This document shows, in pieces, positions 1-7,075 of a DNA stretch of 41,180 bases (positions are counted from its first letter, which is position 1; each line of letters begins with the position of its first letter). This DNA is from an uncultured Oscillibacter sp. Lineage in GTDB: Bacteria; Bacillota; Clostridia; Oscillospirales; Oscillospiraceae. Both the position numbers and the translations under genes were made by a program. The notes under the pieces are model-generated. The model did not search any database. It was not told where the DNA came from and saw only the letters and a program-made list of their open reading frames with translations. Location of the stretch: assembly GCA_910577405.1 (NCBI GenBank), contig CAJTMG010000026.1, positions 1 through 41,180 on the forward strand. Reading direction: 5' to 3'.

Positions 1-252
1 GGTCATGTCCAGCAGATAGTAGCGCCGTCCGTTCCGAGTGAAGTCCTCGGTGGGGATAAGGCTGGGATCGTCCGACAGGGAGAGCTGATAGGTCTTGTTG
101 ATCCGCAGCTCGTCAAAGTCGCCGTAGGTGTACTCCTCCACGGAAATGGGGTAGTAGCTGGCGCTCTGGCCCGTGTCATCTGCGGCCAGGGCGGTGGCGC
201 TCCCAGCCATGACAAGGGCCAGGGCGCACAGGATGGTGAAAATGCGTTTCAT
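1..252 (-). CDS. Secreted protein of a conjugative element, 3' part cut by window edge
   Basis: The minus strand reads from an ATG at 252 without a stop to position 1 (84 codons). An AGGAGG-type ribosome site lies a few bases upstream. The first 25 or so residues form a signal peptide: a short basic start (MKRIF), a hydrophobic stretch rich in Leu, Ala and Val, and a likely cleavage after an Ala-Leu-Ala-Ala motif. The exported part continues with an acidic, Tyr-rich region. Proteins of this look recur in clostridial integrative conjugative elements near the primase and conjugation genes. I place it there from memory of such elements and from its neighbours. Its biochemical role is unknown. 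Confidence 0.75.
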   Translation of the reverse strand, partial: MKRIFTILCALALVMAGSATALAADDTGQSASYYPISVEEYTYGDFDELRINKTYQLSLSDDPSLIPTEDFTRNGRRYYLLDMT

Positions 253-428
253 GGTATTTCCTCCGTTTTTTCGTATTTTTCAGCCTGGATGATGAATTAT
301 CTGGCAGCGGCCTGACTGCGTCGTCGCAAGCTCCGTATCCCTCGTCCCGCCGCAAGCGGCAGGACTCGCTCACTTCGCTGCTCCTCCTTTTCCCACGGCA
401 CCCGCTTCGCTGGGCTGCCGTGGGAGCC

Positions 429-1322
429 CTATTTCCCCCTTTCTCTGGTCCGGCCTCGCTGTAGCAGGCACTCGTTCCAATCCTTGCCCTGGGCAGGGGC
501 GCGGACGGATACGGTGTAGCCTTTTTCTGCGTACTCCGCTTGGAACTTCTCTGTGGCTTCCCTCCCTGGCCCGTCCGCGTCCAAGCACAGAACGATCCGC
601 TTCAGGTGTGGATTCTCCCGCAGGTAGGTGTCCAGCGGGCCTTGGTACAGGCCGCACAGAGCCACGGCGTTGCTCCGCACCTGCCGGTGCAGGGTGCAGA
701 AGCTCATGAGGTCGATGGGGGCCTCGAATACCGCCACCCAATTTAGGGCCGGGTCGCAGGGGAGGCGGAAGGCCACGTTCTTGTCGCTGCCTACCGCATC
801 ACCCTTGAAACCGGAGCCGTTCAGGTCATAGGTGCCGCGCTTGCTGGCGAACACCGGCCTGCCGCTGGCCTCCCGGCCCACGAACACGCAGTTGTGGTGC
901 AGGCTGTCCTCATAGAGCAGGCCGGAGTCGATAAAGCCACGGATGACCTGGGCGGAGATGCCTCTCTTTTGAAGATAGGCAAACACTCGCCGCTGATCTA
1001 CATGGGCGATGGGCAGGGTGAAGACAGGTTTTTCCTTCTTCTGGACAGGCTTGGGGTGGGGGATGGGGGAGTCCCTGGCGCGGCCTCCATTGAACTCCAG
1101 CAGATAGTTCACCGCCTCCCGGAAATCCTTGCCGCAGAACTCCTGCAAAAACGTGATGGCGTCTCCGCCAGTGCCGTTGGAGTACCGCTTCCAGGTCCGG
1201 CGGTCCTTGATGCGGAGGCTGTCCATCTCCCTGGTGGTGTGATACCGGCTGCCCAGGCGGCGGATGGTATAGCCAAGGTGTTCCAGCAGATCCGGCAGGT
1301 CTGTCCCCTTAGCGGTCTCCAT
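429..1322 (-). CDS. DUF3991/Toprim primase of a conjugative element
   Basis: A 297-residue protein with the layout of the DUF3991 plus Toprim primases found on clostridial conjugative elements. The N-terminal part carries a short zinc-finger-like domain ending in a TGGDAITFLQEF motif. The C-terminal part is a Toprim fold with VLCLDADGPG near residue 255. Such proteins probably prime DNA synthesis after conjugative transfer. The ATG at 1322 gives a good protein, but the same frame stays open upstream to about 1367 with family-like sequence (FTDEE before the first Met). The only good ribosome site (GGAGG at 1371-1375) sits 9 bases before an ACG at 1361. The true start may therefore be that ACG, or an ATG lost by mutation. 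Confidence 0.8.
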   Translation of the reverse strand: METAKGTDLPDLLEHLGYTIRRLGSRYHTTREMDSLRIKDRRTWKRYSNGTGGDAITFLQEFCGKDFREAVNYLLEFNGGRARDSPIPHPKPVQKKEKPVFTLPIAHVDQRRVFAYLQKRGISAQVIRGFIDSGLLYEDSLHHNCVFVGREASGRPVFASKRGTYDLNGSGFKGDAVGSDKNVAFRLPCDPALNWVAVFEAPIDLMSFCTLHRQVRSNAVALCGLYQGPLDTYLRENPHLKRIVLCLDADGPGREATEKFQAEYAEKGYTVSVRAPAQGKDWNECLLQRGRTRERGK

Positions 1323-1393
1323 TTCCTCGTCTGTGAAGCGAAAGGCTGCATTTTGTTTCGTGTTGATTCACCTCCTTTTCCGGCGAAACGCAA

Positions 1394-1440
1394 AGAAGCC
1401 CCCAGAGCATCCCGGTGATCGGGATGCTCTGGGAGCTTCT
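1394..1440 (-). terminator. Strong hairpin in the leader of the primase gene
   Basis: A perfect 14-bp inverted repeat (1401-1414 with 1420-1433, loop GTGAT) is extended by a further 6-bp pair (1394-1399 with 1435-1440) after one mismatch. Read on the minus strand the stem ends in GCTTCTTTG, a short U-rich tail. It lies between the ribbon-helix-helix gene and the primase gene, so it could attenuate transcription into the primase gene. It could equally be a processed leader structure. Confidence 0.6.
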
Positions 1441-1531
1441 CATCTGCTGTTCGATTGTTGTGGCCTCACACGGTTCGTTACGCACCCCACACGGCGGGTT
1501 CGCCATCCTCCTGGGGCTGGGTGTCGCCGCC

Positions 1532-1933
1532 CTACGGCTGGGCCTCACAGGGGCTGACACTGGCGTCCTCGCTGGGCTGTTTCTCCTCCGGCTCCGGGTC
1601 GTTCTCCACGACCTGCTGCTCGGCCTCGTTCAGGGCCTCCTCGATCAGTCCCAGCACGAACTCCCGCTGGGTCAGCTTCCGACCAGTGCGCTGGGTCTCA
1701 CGCTCCAGGTGGGCTTTGATCCGCTGGAAAAGTTCCTCCGGGATCTGGAAGGCCATCGTTCTGCTGTTGTTAGCCATAGTCGTGTTTCCTCCATTTTCCT
1801 TCATTTCGTAGTATTCGAGTAACAGGTTGGTGATGTACTGCGCGGTGGTCAGGCCCGCCGCCTCTTTGCCTTCGGAAATCTTTTGATGCAGGTCGAGGCT
1901 GATTTGTGCGCAGAGATTCTTTGTGGTGGCCAT
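1532..1933 (-). CDS. Double ribbon-helix-helix protein of a conjugative element
   Basis: A 133-residue protein with two ribbon-helix-helix-like segments. The first spans roughly residues 5-45 (CAQISLDLHQKI...AQYITNLLLEYYEM). The second spans roughly 60-105 (MAFQIPEELFQRI...REFVLGLIEEAL). An acidic, Pro-rich tail of about 25 residues follows. Proteins of this form sit upstream of the DUF3991 primase in clostridial conjugative elements and are thought to bind DNA, as relaxosome accessory factors or as repressors. The start at 1933 has a GGGGA ribosome site. It is the last gene of the conjugative element before the prophage. Confidence 0.75.
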   Translation of the reverse strand: MATTKNLCAQISLDLHQKISEGKEAAGLTTAQYITNLLLEYYEMKENGGNTTMANNSRTMAFQIPEELFQRIKAHLERETQRTGRKLTQREFVLGLIEEALNEAEQQVVENDPEPEEKQPSEDASVSPCEAQP

Positions 1934-2322
1934 GTGTTATTCCCCTTTCCGCTGATTGCAACGCAAGTATACTCGAAAGGTATTGATAAAGCTATTACCA
2001 TTACCACCAAGGAATCAGAGACAAACGAAGCATACCTACCAATGTGAACACGCCAGAGAATAAAATGCCGCCCACGGCTGCCTGAGTAAGCGGCAAACAG
2101 TGGACAGCGGATTTCTTCTTTTTTGAATGATGGGGGGTTCGAGTCATGTGTGTTTCCAAAAAACTCCAAATCCAAGGAATTTGCATCTCCGGTGCGTTAT
2201 TTTTATTTTACGCACCCAAAATTTTGAAATGTCCGAAAATTATTTCTTCTTTTCTGTGCTATCGCTGCTTTAATGCAAAAATCCCGCACCGAAGTACGGG
2301 ATTTTTGCCTGCATCTTTTTTG
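1934..2322. other. Intergenic stretch between conjugative element and prophage, presumed to hold the left att site
   Basis: No convincing gene is visible. The stretch holds an AT-looped 7-bp inverted repeat (2191-2197 with 2210-2216) and the integrase terminator at 2275-2308. Because the serine integrase ends at 2323 and points left, the left prophage junction should fall here. I compared it by eye with the region right of the endolysin and found only 7-9 base matches, which is not enough to name an att core. Confidence 0.4.
2275..2308 (-). terminator. Intrinsic terminator of the integrase gene
   Basis: A perfect 12-bp inverted repeat (2275-2286 with 2297-2308) with a 10-base loop. The outer parts of both arms are A or T runs, so it can work in both directions. 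It lies 15 bases past the integrase stop codon. Confidence 0.8.
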
Positions 2323-3924
2323 TCAATGCAAGTTGGTGGACCGCGGCACTTCAAGACCGAAAGAAGAGCCTGCGTTGTCGGGGATTTTCTCTGCCCGATA
2401 GGTCCTGGGATTCTTGGAGGTCAGGTTATACGCGGCAGTCACCCGGATACCGTCGGGGTCGTCCCAAACGGTGACGGAGTTCACAAGGAGGTCCAGCAGT
2501 TTCCGCCGGAAGTCTTCATCCTGAATATCACCAATCAGAAAACTTCTAAGCCAATAAACGACCTGTTTTCGGTCCACCCGATAGACCAGCTTTTCTTCCT
2601 CCTTCAACTGGCGTGCGACGCTTTTCTTCTCCCCTTCCAAAGCCATCAAACGCTCCAACATACTGTCCGATGCCACGCCTTTTTCTACCGCTGTAATAAT
2701 ATTTCCGATAGACTTATCCAGTTCTTTCAGCCGGGCGGTCAATTCAGGCACGCGGCTGGTTTCACGGATATCCTTTTCCGATTGCGCTACAGCCAGGTCT
2801 GCAATTTCTTCAATCAATGCCTCATTCATAAGCCCCATAGCGTCCTGGGCCACAAGGGTTTCGATGTAATCTTTCGGCAGTGGCTTTTTACGGCACCTGC
2901 CACCTTCTTTTCTGGTAAAGCAGGTATAGTAACGATACAACTGACCATTGCTCCCCACGCCGCTTTCGCCGTTCATCCGCGCCCCGCAATGACCGCAGAA
3001 GAGTTTTCCAGACAGAAGATACTGTATTTTAGCCCTGGACCTTGCAGGAGCTTCCCGCGTTTTGACGATCTGCTTTTGTACTGCGTCAAACAGCTCTTTA
3101 TTGATAATCGCCGGAACGCCATTTTCAATCCGCATATCTTTGTAAGTGTACACGCCGATATAACGCTCATTCTTGAACATACTCCGGAAGCTGTTTTTAT
3201 TGAAGGGGCTTCCTTTGGAGGTCCTGTATCCCTTGCTGTTGAATATCTCGCAGATTTCAGAAACAGGCTTGCCGCTGGCGTAGAGCTGGAACGCTTCCTG
3301 TACGATGGGCGCGGTAAGAGGGTCAACCAGAATAGCCCCATCCTTGACCTTGTACCCCAACGGGCATTGTCCGCCGACGCTCCTGCATTTCAGCGCTGTC
3401 TCACGCATTCCACGGGAAACCTTCTGGGACAACTCCGCCGAGAAGAATTCCGCCATACCTTCCAGAACAGCCTCCAGTAAGATACTCTCAGGACTGTCTG
3501 TAATATGTTCCGTAGCCGACCGGAGCTGCACGTTGTTCTTTTTCAGACGCATTTTCATCATAGCCGCGTCGTTCCGGTTCCGGGCAAAACGGTCCAGCTT
3601 CCACACCACCACATACGACCAATGTCCCCGCGCACTGTCCGCAATCAGCCGCATCAGTTGTACCCGTTTCGTCAGGTCCTTCCGGGCGGTAGCGGCGCGG
3701 TCCACGTACACGGCGGCAATCCGGTAGCCGTTGGCCTTGCAGTACCGGCGGCAGTCCCGGAGCTGGCCTTCTATCGACTGGTCACTCTGGGCGCTGGAGC
3801 TGTACCGCAAGTATAACGCCACATCCACATCCCCATCCAAAAGCGTGCTGGGGTCCTTCCGGAACTGATCCCGCTCTTCTTCCGTCAGCATCGACAGGTC
3901 TATGGGGAATTCTTTCTTTTTCAT
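2323..3924 (-). CDS. Large serine recombinase (phage integrase)
   Basis: A 533-residue recombinase of the large serine family, which integrates and excises phages by double-strand cleavage through a Ser nucleophile. The N-terminal resolvase domain (about 35-180) has the YLRYS motif, with Ser42 as likely nucleophile, and the conserved VWKLDRFARN stretch. A recombinase domain follows (about 185-300). Then comes a zinc ribbon (about 305-350; CGHC and a later pair of Cys in YYTCF...GRC) and a C-terminal coiled coil. The order is complete. It starts after AAAGGAGAA and ends just before a terminator. Its place at the left end, in the same direction as the repressor, is the usual one for a prophage integrase. 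It could instead belong to the adjacent conjugative element, but I think that less likely. Confidence 0.9.
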   Translation of the reverse strand: MKKKEFPIDLSMLTEEERDQFRKDPSTLLDGDVDVALYLRYSSSAQSDQSIEGQLRDCRRYCKANGYRIAAVYVDRAATARKDLTKRVQLMRLIADSARGHWSYVVVWKLDRFARNRNDAAMMKMRLKKNNVQLRSATEHITDSPESILLEAVLEGMAEFFSAELSQKVSRGMRETALKCRSVGGQCPLGYKVKDGAILVDPLTAPIVQEAFQLYASGKPVSEICEIFNSKGYRTSKGSPFNKNSFRSMFKNERYIGVYTYKDMRIENGVPAIINKELFDAVQKQIVKTREAPARSRAKIQYLLSGKLFCGHCGARMNGESGVGSNGQLYRYYTCFTRKEGGRCRKKPLPKDYIETLVAQDAMGLMNEALIEEIADLAVAQSEKDIRETSRVPELTARLKELDKSIGNIITAVEKGVASDSMLERLMALEGEKKSVARQLKEEEKLVYRVDRKQVVYWLRSFLIGDIQDEDFRRKLLDLLVNSVTVWDDPDGIRVTAAYNLTSKNPRTYRAEKIPDNAGSSFGLEVPRSTNLH

Positions 3925-4004
3925 AAAGTTCTCCTTTTGTTATTTGAAACAAAATATCCAAAGAGGTTTTCAACATATTGTGTGAATTGTGAATAAATTT
4001 TTTG

Positions 4005-4033
4005 TTGACAAAGTACGGCATCCATGTTATATT
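4005..4033 (+). promoter_or_regulatory. Strong sigma-A type promoter of the abi gene
   Basis: TTGACA at 4005-4010, a 17-base spacer, and TATATT at 4028-4033. The start point would be near 4040, giving a leader of about 70 bases before the abi ATG at 4114. The spacer contains AAAGTAC (4010-4016), the same half-site that recurs in the prophage operator region at 5.9-6.1 kb. The prophage repressor may therefore bind here, although a single 7-base match can arise by chance. Confidence 0.7.
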
Positions 4034-4039
4034 AATATC

Positions 4040-4096
4040 AACAATTCCCCCCGGGCCTCTGTGGAAACACATGCACACTTGGGGGGCTTTCTGTTA
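4040..4096 (+). ncRNA. Candidate structured RNA upstream of the Abi_2 gene (possible RNA antitoxin)
   Basis: The abi leader folds on inspection. CCCCCC at 4047-4052 pairs with GGGGGG at 4081-4086. Inside is a small hairpin TGTG (4060-4063), GAAA loop, CACA (4068-4071). After the outer stem comes CTTTCTGTT, a weak terminator-like tail. It begins where the strong promoter at 4005-4033 should start transcription. AbiF-type Abi_2 toxins have been reported to be stably associated with a conserved non-coding RNA acting as antitoxin; I recall this and have not checked it here. The assignment to that RNA is inference from position and structure. A plain attenuator is the alternative. Confidence 0.45.
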
Positions 4097-4113
4097 TGAT
4101 GGGGGATGTATAA

Positions 4114-4995
4114 ATGGCCGTTAAAGATTTCAAAACCCTTGAAGAACAAATGAAAATCCTTAAGAGCCGGGGGCTTACGATAGAAGATGAGACAATAGCC
4201 CGGAGGTTCCTGCAAAGAAATAATTATTATAGGGTAAGCGGATATTCACTGACTTTAAGGGACCATGACCAGTTTTATAAAGGTACGACTTTCCAGAATA
4301 TCATAGACATTTACTGTTTCGATGCTTCATTGCGACATATTTTGCTTGAATACATCGAAAAAATAGAAGTGGCTGTAAAATCTGTTTATTCGTATGAATT
4401 TGCAAAAAAATATGGTCCTTTAGGTTATCTGGACAGCAGAAATTTTACTGATTCCGAAGAACATTCCCGTATAATAAAAAAAGCAGAAGGTCAGAAAGAA
4501 AAGCGTCTTAGTCATGAAGCGTTCCTGAAACATTTTGAGAAAAATTGCAATGGGGAGATTCCTTTCTGGGCTTATGTCGACCTTTTTACAATTGCAGATA
4601 TTTCTTTGATTTATAAGATTTCTCACCATGAAATCCGGGATTCTACAGCAGGAGTCCTTGGTATTTTACCATCCTCAAGAGCTTTGATTTTGGAGAAGTA
4701 TATGCACGGAATTACAATTATCAGAAATCTCTGTGCTCATGGAAGCAGGTTGTATAATCGTTTGTTCATTACAAAACCTAATTTGAATAATGCTGAAAAA
4801 AATTTGCTGCTTCTTAATGAGGACGGTAGTATGGATAATCAGCATTTATTTGGGTACATTTTGGTGATGAAAAGACTTTTGTCAATTGATGATTTTGCCT
4901 CTATGAAAAAGCAAATCTGTCAATTGAATGAAGATATTCCCTTCGTTGCTATGAAATACTATGGCTTTCCGAAAAATTGGAAGGATGTCATATAA
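4114..4995 (+). CDS. Abi_2 family abortive infection protein (AbiD/AbiF-like HEPN protein)
   Basis: A 293-residue protein of the Abi_2 family. The N-terminal part has the family pattern of a short helical region followed by RRFLQRNNYYRVSGYSL (about 31-46). The C-terminal part carries a HEPN RNase motif R-N-L-C-A-H, with Arg204 and His209, followed by GSRLYNR. Such proteins are thought to cleave RNA and stop growth on infection. The gene is clearly AT-rich against its GC-rich neighbours and has its own promoter, leader and terminator. It therefore looks like a recently acquired moron carried for defence against competing phages. The start at 4114 follows GGGGGAT. It lies between integrase and repressor, a usual place for lysogenic cargo. 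Confidence 0.85.
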   Translation: MAVKDFKTLEEQMKILKSRGLTIEDETIARRFLQRNNYYRVSGYSLTLRDHDQFYKGTTFQNIIDIYCFDASLRHILLEYIEKIEVAVKSVYSYEFAKKYGPLGYLDSRNFTDSEEHSRIIKKAEGQKEKRLSHEAFLKHFEKNCNGEIPFWAYVDLFTIADISLIYKISHHEIRDSTAGVLGILPSSRALILEKYMHGITIIRNLCAHGSRLYNRLFITKPNLNNAEKNLLLLNEDGSMDNQHLFGYILVMKRLLSIDDFASMKKQICQLNEDIPFVAMKYYGFPKNWKDVI

Positions 4996-5020
4996 TTGAT
5001 ATAATTACATATAATAGTGA

Positions 5021-5068
5021 TAACAGTTCCCACGAGCCGTGCGGCGCAATACTGTGGGCCATCTGTTA
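5021..5068 (+). other. Stem-loop downstream of abi
   Basis: TAACAG (5021-5026) pairs with CTGTTA (5063-5068), and CCCAC (5029-5033) with GTGGG (5054-5058). A GC-rich inner region can fold further (GCC/GGC). A second small stem, GGCAG with CTGCC (5074-5078 with 5095-5099), follows, and then the terminator at 5097-5131. The whole 110 bases could be a short structured RNA or just the 3' untranslated end of the abi transcript. A TATAAT box at 5010-5015 stands before it but lacks a good -35. Confidence 0.4.
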
Positions 5069-5096
5069 GTGAGGCAGGCCATGTCTCGCTTTGACT

Positions 5097-5131
5097 GCCG
5101 GGAGGATTTTTGACCTTCCGGCGGTTTTTTT
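5097..5131 (+). terminator. Intrinsic terminator after abi
   Basis: A 9-bp stem with one G-T pair (5097-5105 with 5114-5122), an 8-base loop and a run of seven T from 5125. It ends the abi transcript and also overlaps the 3' end of the convergent immA-like gene by two bases. Confidence 0.85.
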
Positions 5132-5555
5132 ATGCCCCGACCGCGAGATTTCCATGCCGGTAATACCAGACAGCCTTCTGCATAAAATCCTCCGTCACGC
5201 CGAACTGCTCCGCCAAATCCCAAAGTTCCGTGTGACCATCCCGCAAAGCCCTGTCCAAATCCGACTCCGGGACCAGTTTCCGGATCGCCCACTTGTCTGC
5301 CCGGTTCTCATGCTTCTGCCTGACATCCAGCATGGCCCAGCGGTTATAAAAACTCCCCGTCTCGCAATGTCCCAGCTCATGGGCAAGTTTGACCTTTTCT
5401 TCCGTTACAGACACCAAATGCCATGGGTCCATAGCAATTGCGTATGTTCCATCGGGGGCGTTAAAGGAAAGCGACTCTGCCTGCTCCAAGTTGAACCAAT
5501 ACACAGGTATTCCGTCCTCTTCCGCAAGGTCATACAGATTCAAAACATCAATCAT
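5130..5555 (-). CDS. ImmA/IrrE family metallopeptidase
   Basis: A 141-residue zinc protease of the ImmA/IrrE family with the HELGH motif at 59-63 and a further Glu ligand in HENRADKWA (about 82-90). ImmA-type proteins cleave their partner XRE repressor and so trigger induction of the element. The start at 5555 is chosen because its ATG overlaps the repressor stop as ATGA, which indicates translational coupling. The repressor and ImmA thus form a two-gene lysogeny-control operon as in ICEBs1. In this pairing proteolysis of the repressor would be the induction switch; that is inference from the family. Confidence 0.88.
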   Translation of the reverse strand: MIDVLNLYDLAEEDGIPVYWFNLEQAESLSFNAPDGTYAIAMDPWHLVSVTEEKVKLAHELGHCETGSFYNRWAMLDVRQKHENRADKWAIRKLVPESDLDRALRDGHTELWDLAEQFGVTEDFMQKAVWYYRHGNLAVGA

Positions 5556-5938
5556 GTATTTTTCCCTCGTTCGCGGCGCTTTTGCTCTGCTACAAACGCG
5601 GCAAAGCGCTCCACGTCCTTCCACATAGCGTCCAGTTCTTCGCGGGACAGGTCCTTATCCCCGCCCCAGAACGCCGCCATCAACTCTTCTTTCGGCACTT
5701 CGCGTCTGCCCTCCGGGGTGGGCGCTTTTTCTGTTTCCTGGCCGGTCAATACTCTGTCTACAGAAACATTAAAGTAGTCTGCAATTTTCTGGGCAGTTTC
5801 CGCAGTGATCCCCTTTTTCCTCCCAGACTTCAAATCACTCATAAGGCTTTTACTCAAACCAAGGTCCACGCACATTTTCCCGCCCTTGATACCGTGTTCT
5901 GTACACAAAGACAGGATACTTTCATATAAAGTACACAT
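5552..5938 (-). CDS. XRE family phage repressor (CI-like)
   Basis: A 128-residue protein with an N-terminal helix-turn-helix of XRE type (about residues 5-65: LYESILSLCTEHGI... LGLSKSLMSDLKSGRKKG... AQKIADYFNVSVDRVL). A charged C-terminal tail follows, without the LexA-like peptidase of classical CI. That absence fits cleavage by the adjacent ImmA-like protease. The start at 5938 is preceded by GGAGGT with a 6-base gap. The longer frame upstream runs through the operator region and is not used. It is divergent from the Cro-like gene, and nine GTAC sites lie between and at the ends of the two genes. A candidate promoter on the minus strand is TTGATT and CATTAT with a 17-base spacer (about 6022-6050). 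Confidence 0.88.
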   Translation of the reverse strand: MCTLYESILSLCTEHGIKGGKMCVDLGLSKSLMSDLKSGRKKGITAETAQKIADYFNVSVDRVLTGQETEKAPTPEGRREVPKEELMAAFWGGDKDLSREELDAMWKDVERFAAFVAEQKRRERGKNT

Positions 5939-6126
5939 AAAAGTACCTCCGCATTTAGGCATACTAACAAAAGTACTCTTCTGCGTGTTTTTCCTCTTGC
6001 AAAGTTCGCAATAGCGTACTATAATGCAAAGTACAGGGGACGCAATCAAGTACTTAATGACTGGTGACACATTCATTATAAGTACTTCTACACGTACCTG
6101 TCAATAGTTTTCTTGAAAGGAGGTAC
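5928..6126. promoter_or_regulatory. Operator region with nine GTAC-centred sites between repressor and cro-like genes
   Basis: GTAC begins at 5931, 5943, 5973, 6016, 6031, 6050, 6082, 6094 and 6123. Most are flanked as AAAGTAC or AAGTACTT. The spacing is nearly symmetric: 12 then 30 bases at the left end, 12 then 29 at the right end. Less than one GTAC is expected by chance in 200 bases. The outermost sites touch the ribosome sites of both divergent genes. The natural reading is a repressor and Cro operator set. Probable promoters: TTGATT-17-CATTAT leftward, and TTAATG-17-TATAAG (6054-6082) rightward, the latter weak. Confidence 0.75.
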
Positions 6127-6132
6127 TTATTT

Positions 6133-6366
6133 GTGAATTCGTGCAAATTTACGCCCTTTGGCTTGTGCGTAAAGACGGAACTTTTGCGCGAGGGGCGGAC
6201 GCAGGAATGGCTGATCGAGGAAATCCGGAACCGTACCGGGATGTACGCCGATAGCGGATATCTGTACAAAATCCTGACCGGCCAGCGGAGCGCCCCGAAG
6301 ATTGTCCGGGCCATTCAGGACATCCTGGGGCTGACCGGGGAGACGAACGGGAAGGAGGAAGCGTAA
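6133..6366 (+). CDS. Cro-like DNA-binding protein
   Basis: A 77-residue protein with the pattern of a short XRE-type regulator: KTELLREGRTQEWLIEEIRNRTG...YLYKILTGQRSAPKIVRAIQDILGL. It starts with GTG at 6133 after AAAGGAGG. One GTAC operator overlaps this ribosome site. It is divergent from the repressor gene, which is the classical position of Cro, the early gene that shuts off repressor synthesis in the lytic cycle. Its stop overlaps the next start (TAATG). Confidence 0.75.
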   Translation: MNSCKFTPFGLCVKTELLREGRTQEWLIEEIRNRTGMYADSGYLYKILTGQRSAPKIVRAIQDILGLTGETNGKEEA

Positions 6367-6824
6367 TGAAAGAATCCCATCTGCCCCGCATTGAATTGAA
6401 GACCAGCGGCATTCAGACGGAGGTTTTTATCGACGGTGAACGGCTGGAAAAGGTCCGGTCTGTGCGGCTTGAGCATCGGGCTGGGGAACTGCCCATTCTG
6501 TCTGTGGACTACGTTGCCGCTGACTTGTACCTGGATGGTCATATGCTTCCCGCGCTGCCCGAGCATTTCAGACCCTATTACGAGCATAAAGACGTTCCGG
6601 TCGAAAGGATGGAGACCAATCGGCAAGAAAAAAGCGAGAGACCTGTGTTTCAAGTAGCCGAACACCAAAAGCAACGCGAGCAAATCACGTATCACACTAA
6701 AAGGATTCAGGAACTTGATAAGAAGCTGTTGGCGACCCGGCGTTTTCTGGTGGTTGTGTGTTCGCTTGTAAGTGCAACGCTGCTAGTGCAATTAGTACAC
6801 TTATGGCTGTTGCTATCAAGGTGA
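6366..6824 (+). CDS. Membrane-anchored protein of unknown function, early operon
   Basis: A 152-residue protein not recognised as a named family. The first 85 residues look like a small soluble domain with many beta strands (RIELKTSGIQTEVFIDGERL...). A charged linker and probable short coiled coil follow (QREQITYHTKRIQELDKKL). The protein ends in one hydrophobic helix of about 22 residues before a final Ser-Arg, so it is likely tail-anchored in the membrane. It starts with ATG overlapping the previous stop. The last 128 bases, which code the membrane helix, overlap the convergent gene at 6697-7050. Confidence 0.65.
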   Translation: MKESHLPRIELKTSGIQTEVFIDGERLEKVRSVRLEHRAGELPILSVDYVAADLYLDGHMLPALPEHFRPYYEHKDVPVERMETNRQEKSERPVFQVAEHQKQREQITYHTKRIQELDKKLLATRRFLVVVCSLVSATLLVQLVHLWLLLSR

Positions 6825-7050
6825 GTACAGACACCAGGAAATTTCGTCGGTCCCGCTTTTCACTTTCCTTGGTGGCGCTGGCATTGGCTGTCTGAAGTTC
6901 ATTCATCTTGCGGTTTACGGCGGCAAGCTGTTTTTGCATATCGAAGTAGGCGGCTTCTACTTCACGGGCATGAATGGCCTCTTCTTCTAAAAGAGGTTCC
7001 TGTTCCTCCTGATGCTTGCGAACGGCTTCATGCAAATACGAGTAATCCAA
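6697..7050 (-). CDS. Coiled-coil membrane protein on the opposite strand, lysogeny-expressed candidate
   Basis: A 117-residue protein read on the minus strand inside an otherwise plus-strand operon. It starts with TTG at 7050, placed 9 bases after GGGAAGGGGG. Residues 5-75 are highly charged and heptad-like (HEAVRKHQEEQEPLLEEE...AAVNRKMNELQ), a probable coiled coil. A single hydrophobic helix of about 25 residues then leads into a polar tail of 23 residues. A near-consensus promoter (7076-7104) sits directly upstream. No plus-strand gene covers 6825-7134. I believe it is real. A role such as superinfection exclusion is only a guess from the membrane anchor and independent promoter. Confidence 0.65.
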   Translation of the reverse strand: MDYSYLHEAVRKHQEEQEPLLEEEAIHAREVEAAYFDMQKQLAAVNRKMNELQTANASATKESEKRDRRNFLVSVLTLIATAISVLIALAALHLQANTQPPENAGSPTASYQVPESF

Positions 7051-7075
7051 AACTAAGCACCCCCTTCCCGCCAAC

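Noticed and set aside
1441..1531. Minus-strand leader frame before the primase that includes the hairpin (a possible leader peptide)
   Set aside because: It overlaps the end of the ribbon-helix-helix gene and lacks a ribosome site. The hairpin explains the sequence better.
2128..2160. GGGGGTTCGAGTC near the left junction, resembling a tRNA T arm and so a tRNA att remnant
   Set aside because: The flanking bases do not pair as a T stem or acceptor stem, and the sequence is not a copy of the tRNA-Val 3' end in the needed orientation.
2146..3480. Long plus-strand frame of 444 codons opposite the integrase
   Set aside because: It mirrors the integrase gene, has no ribosome site, and its sequence is rich in residues typical of antisense frames. 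The integrase frame has full family motifs.
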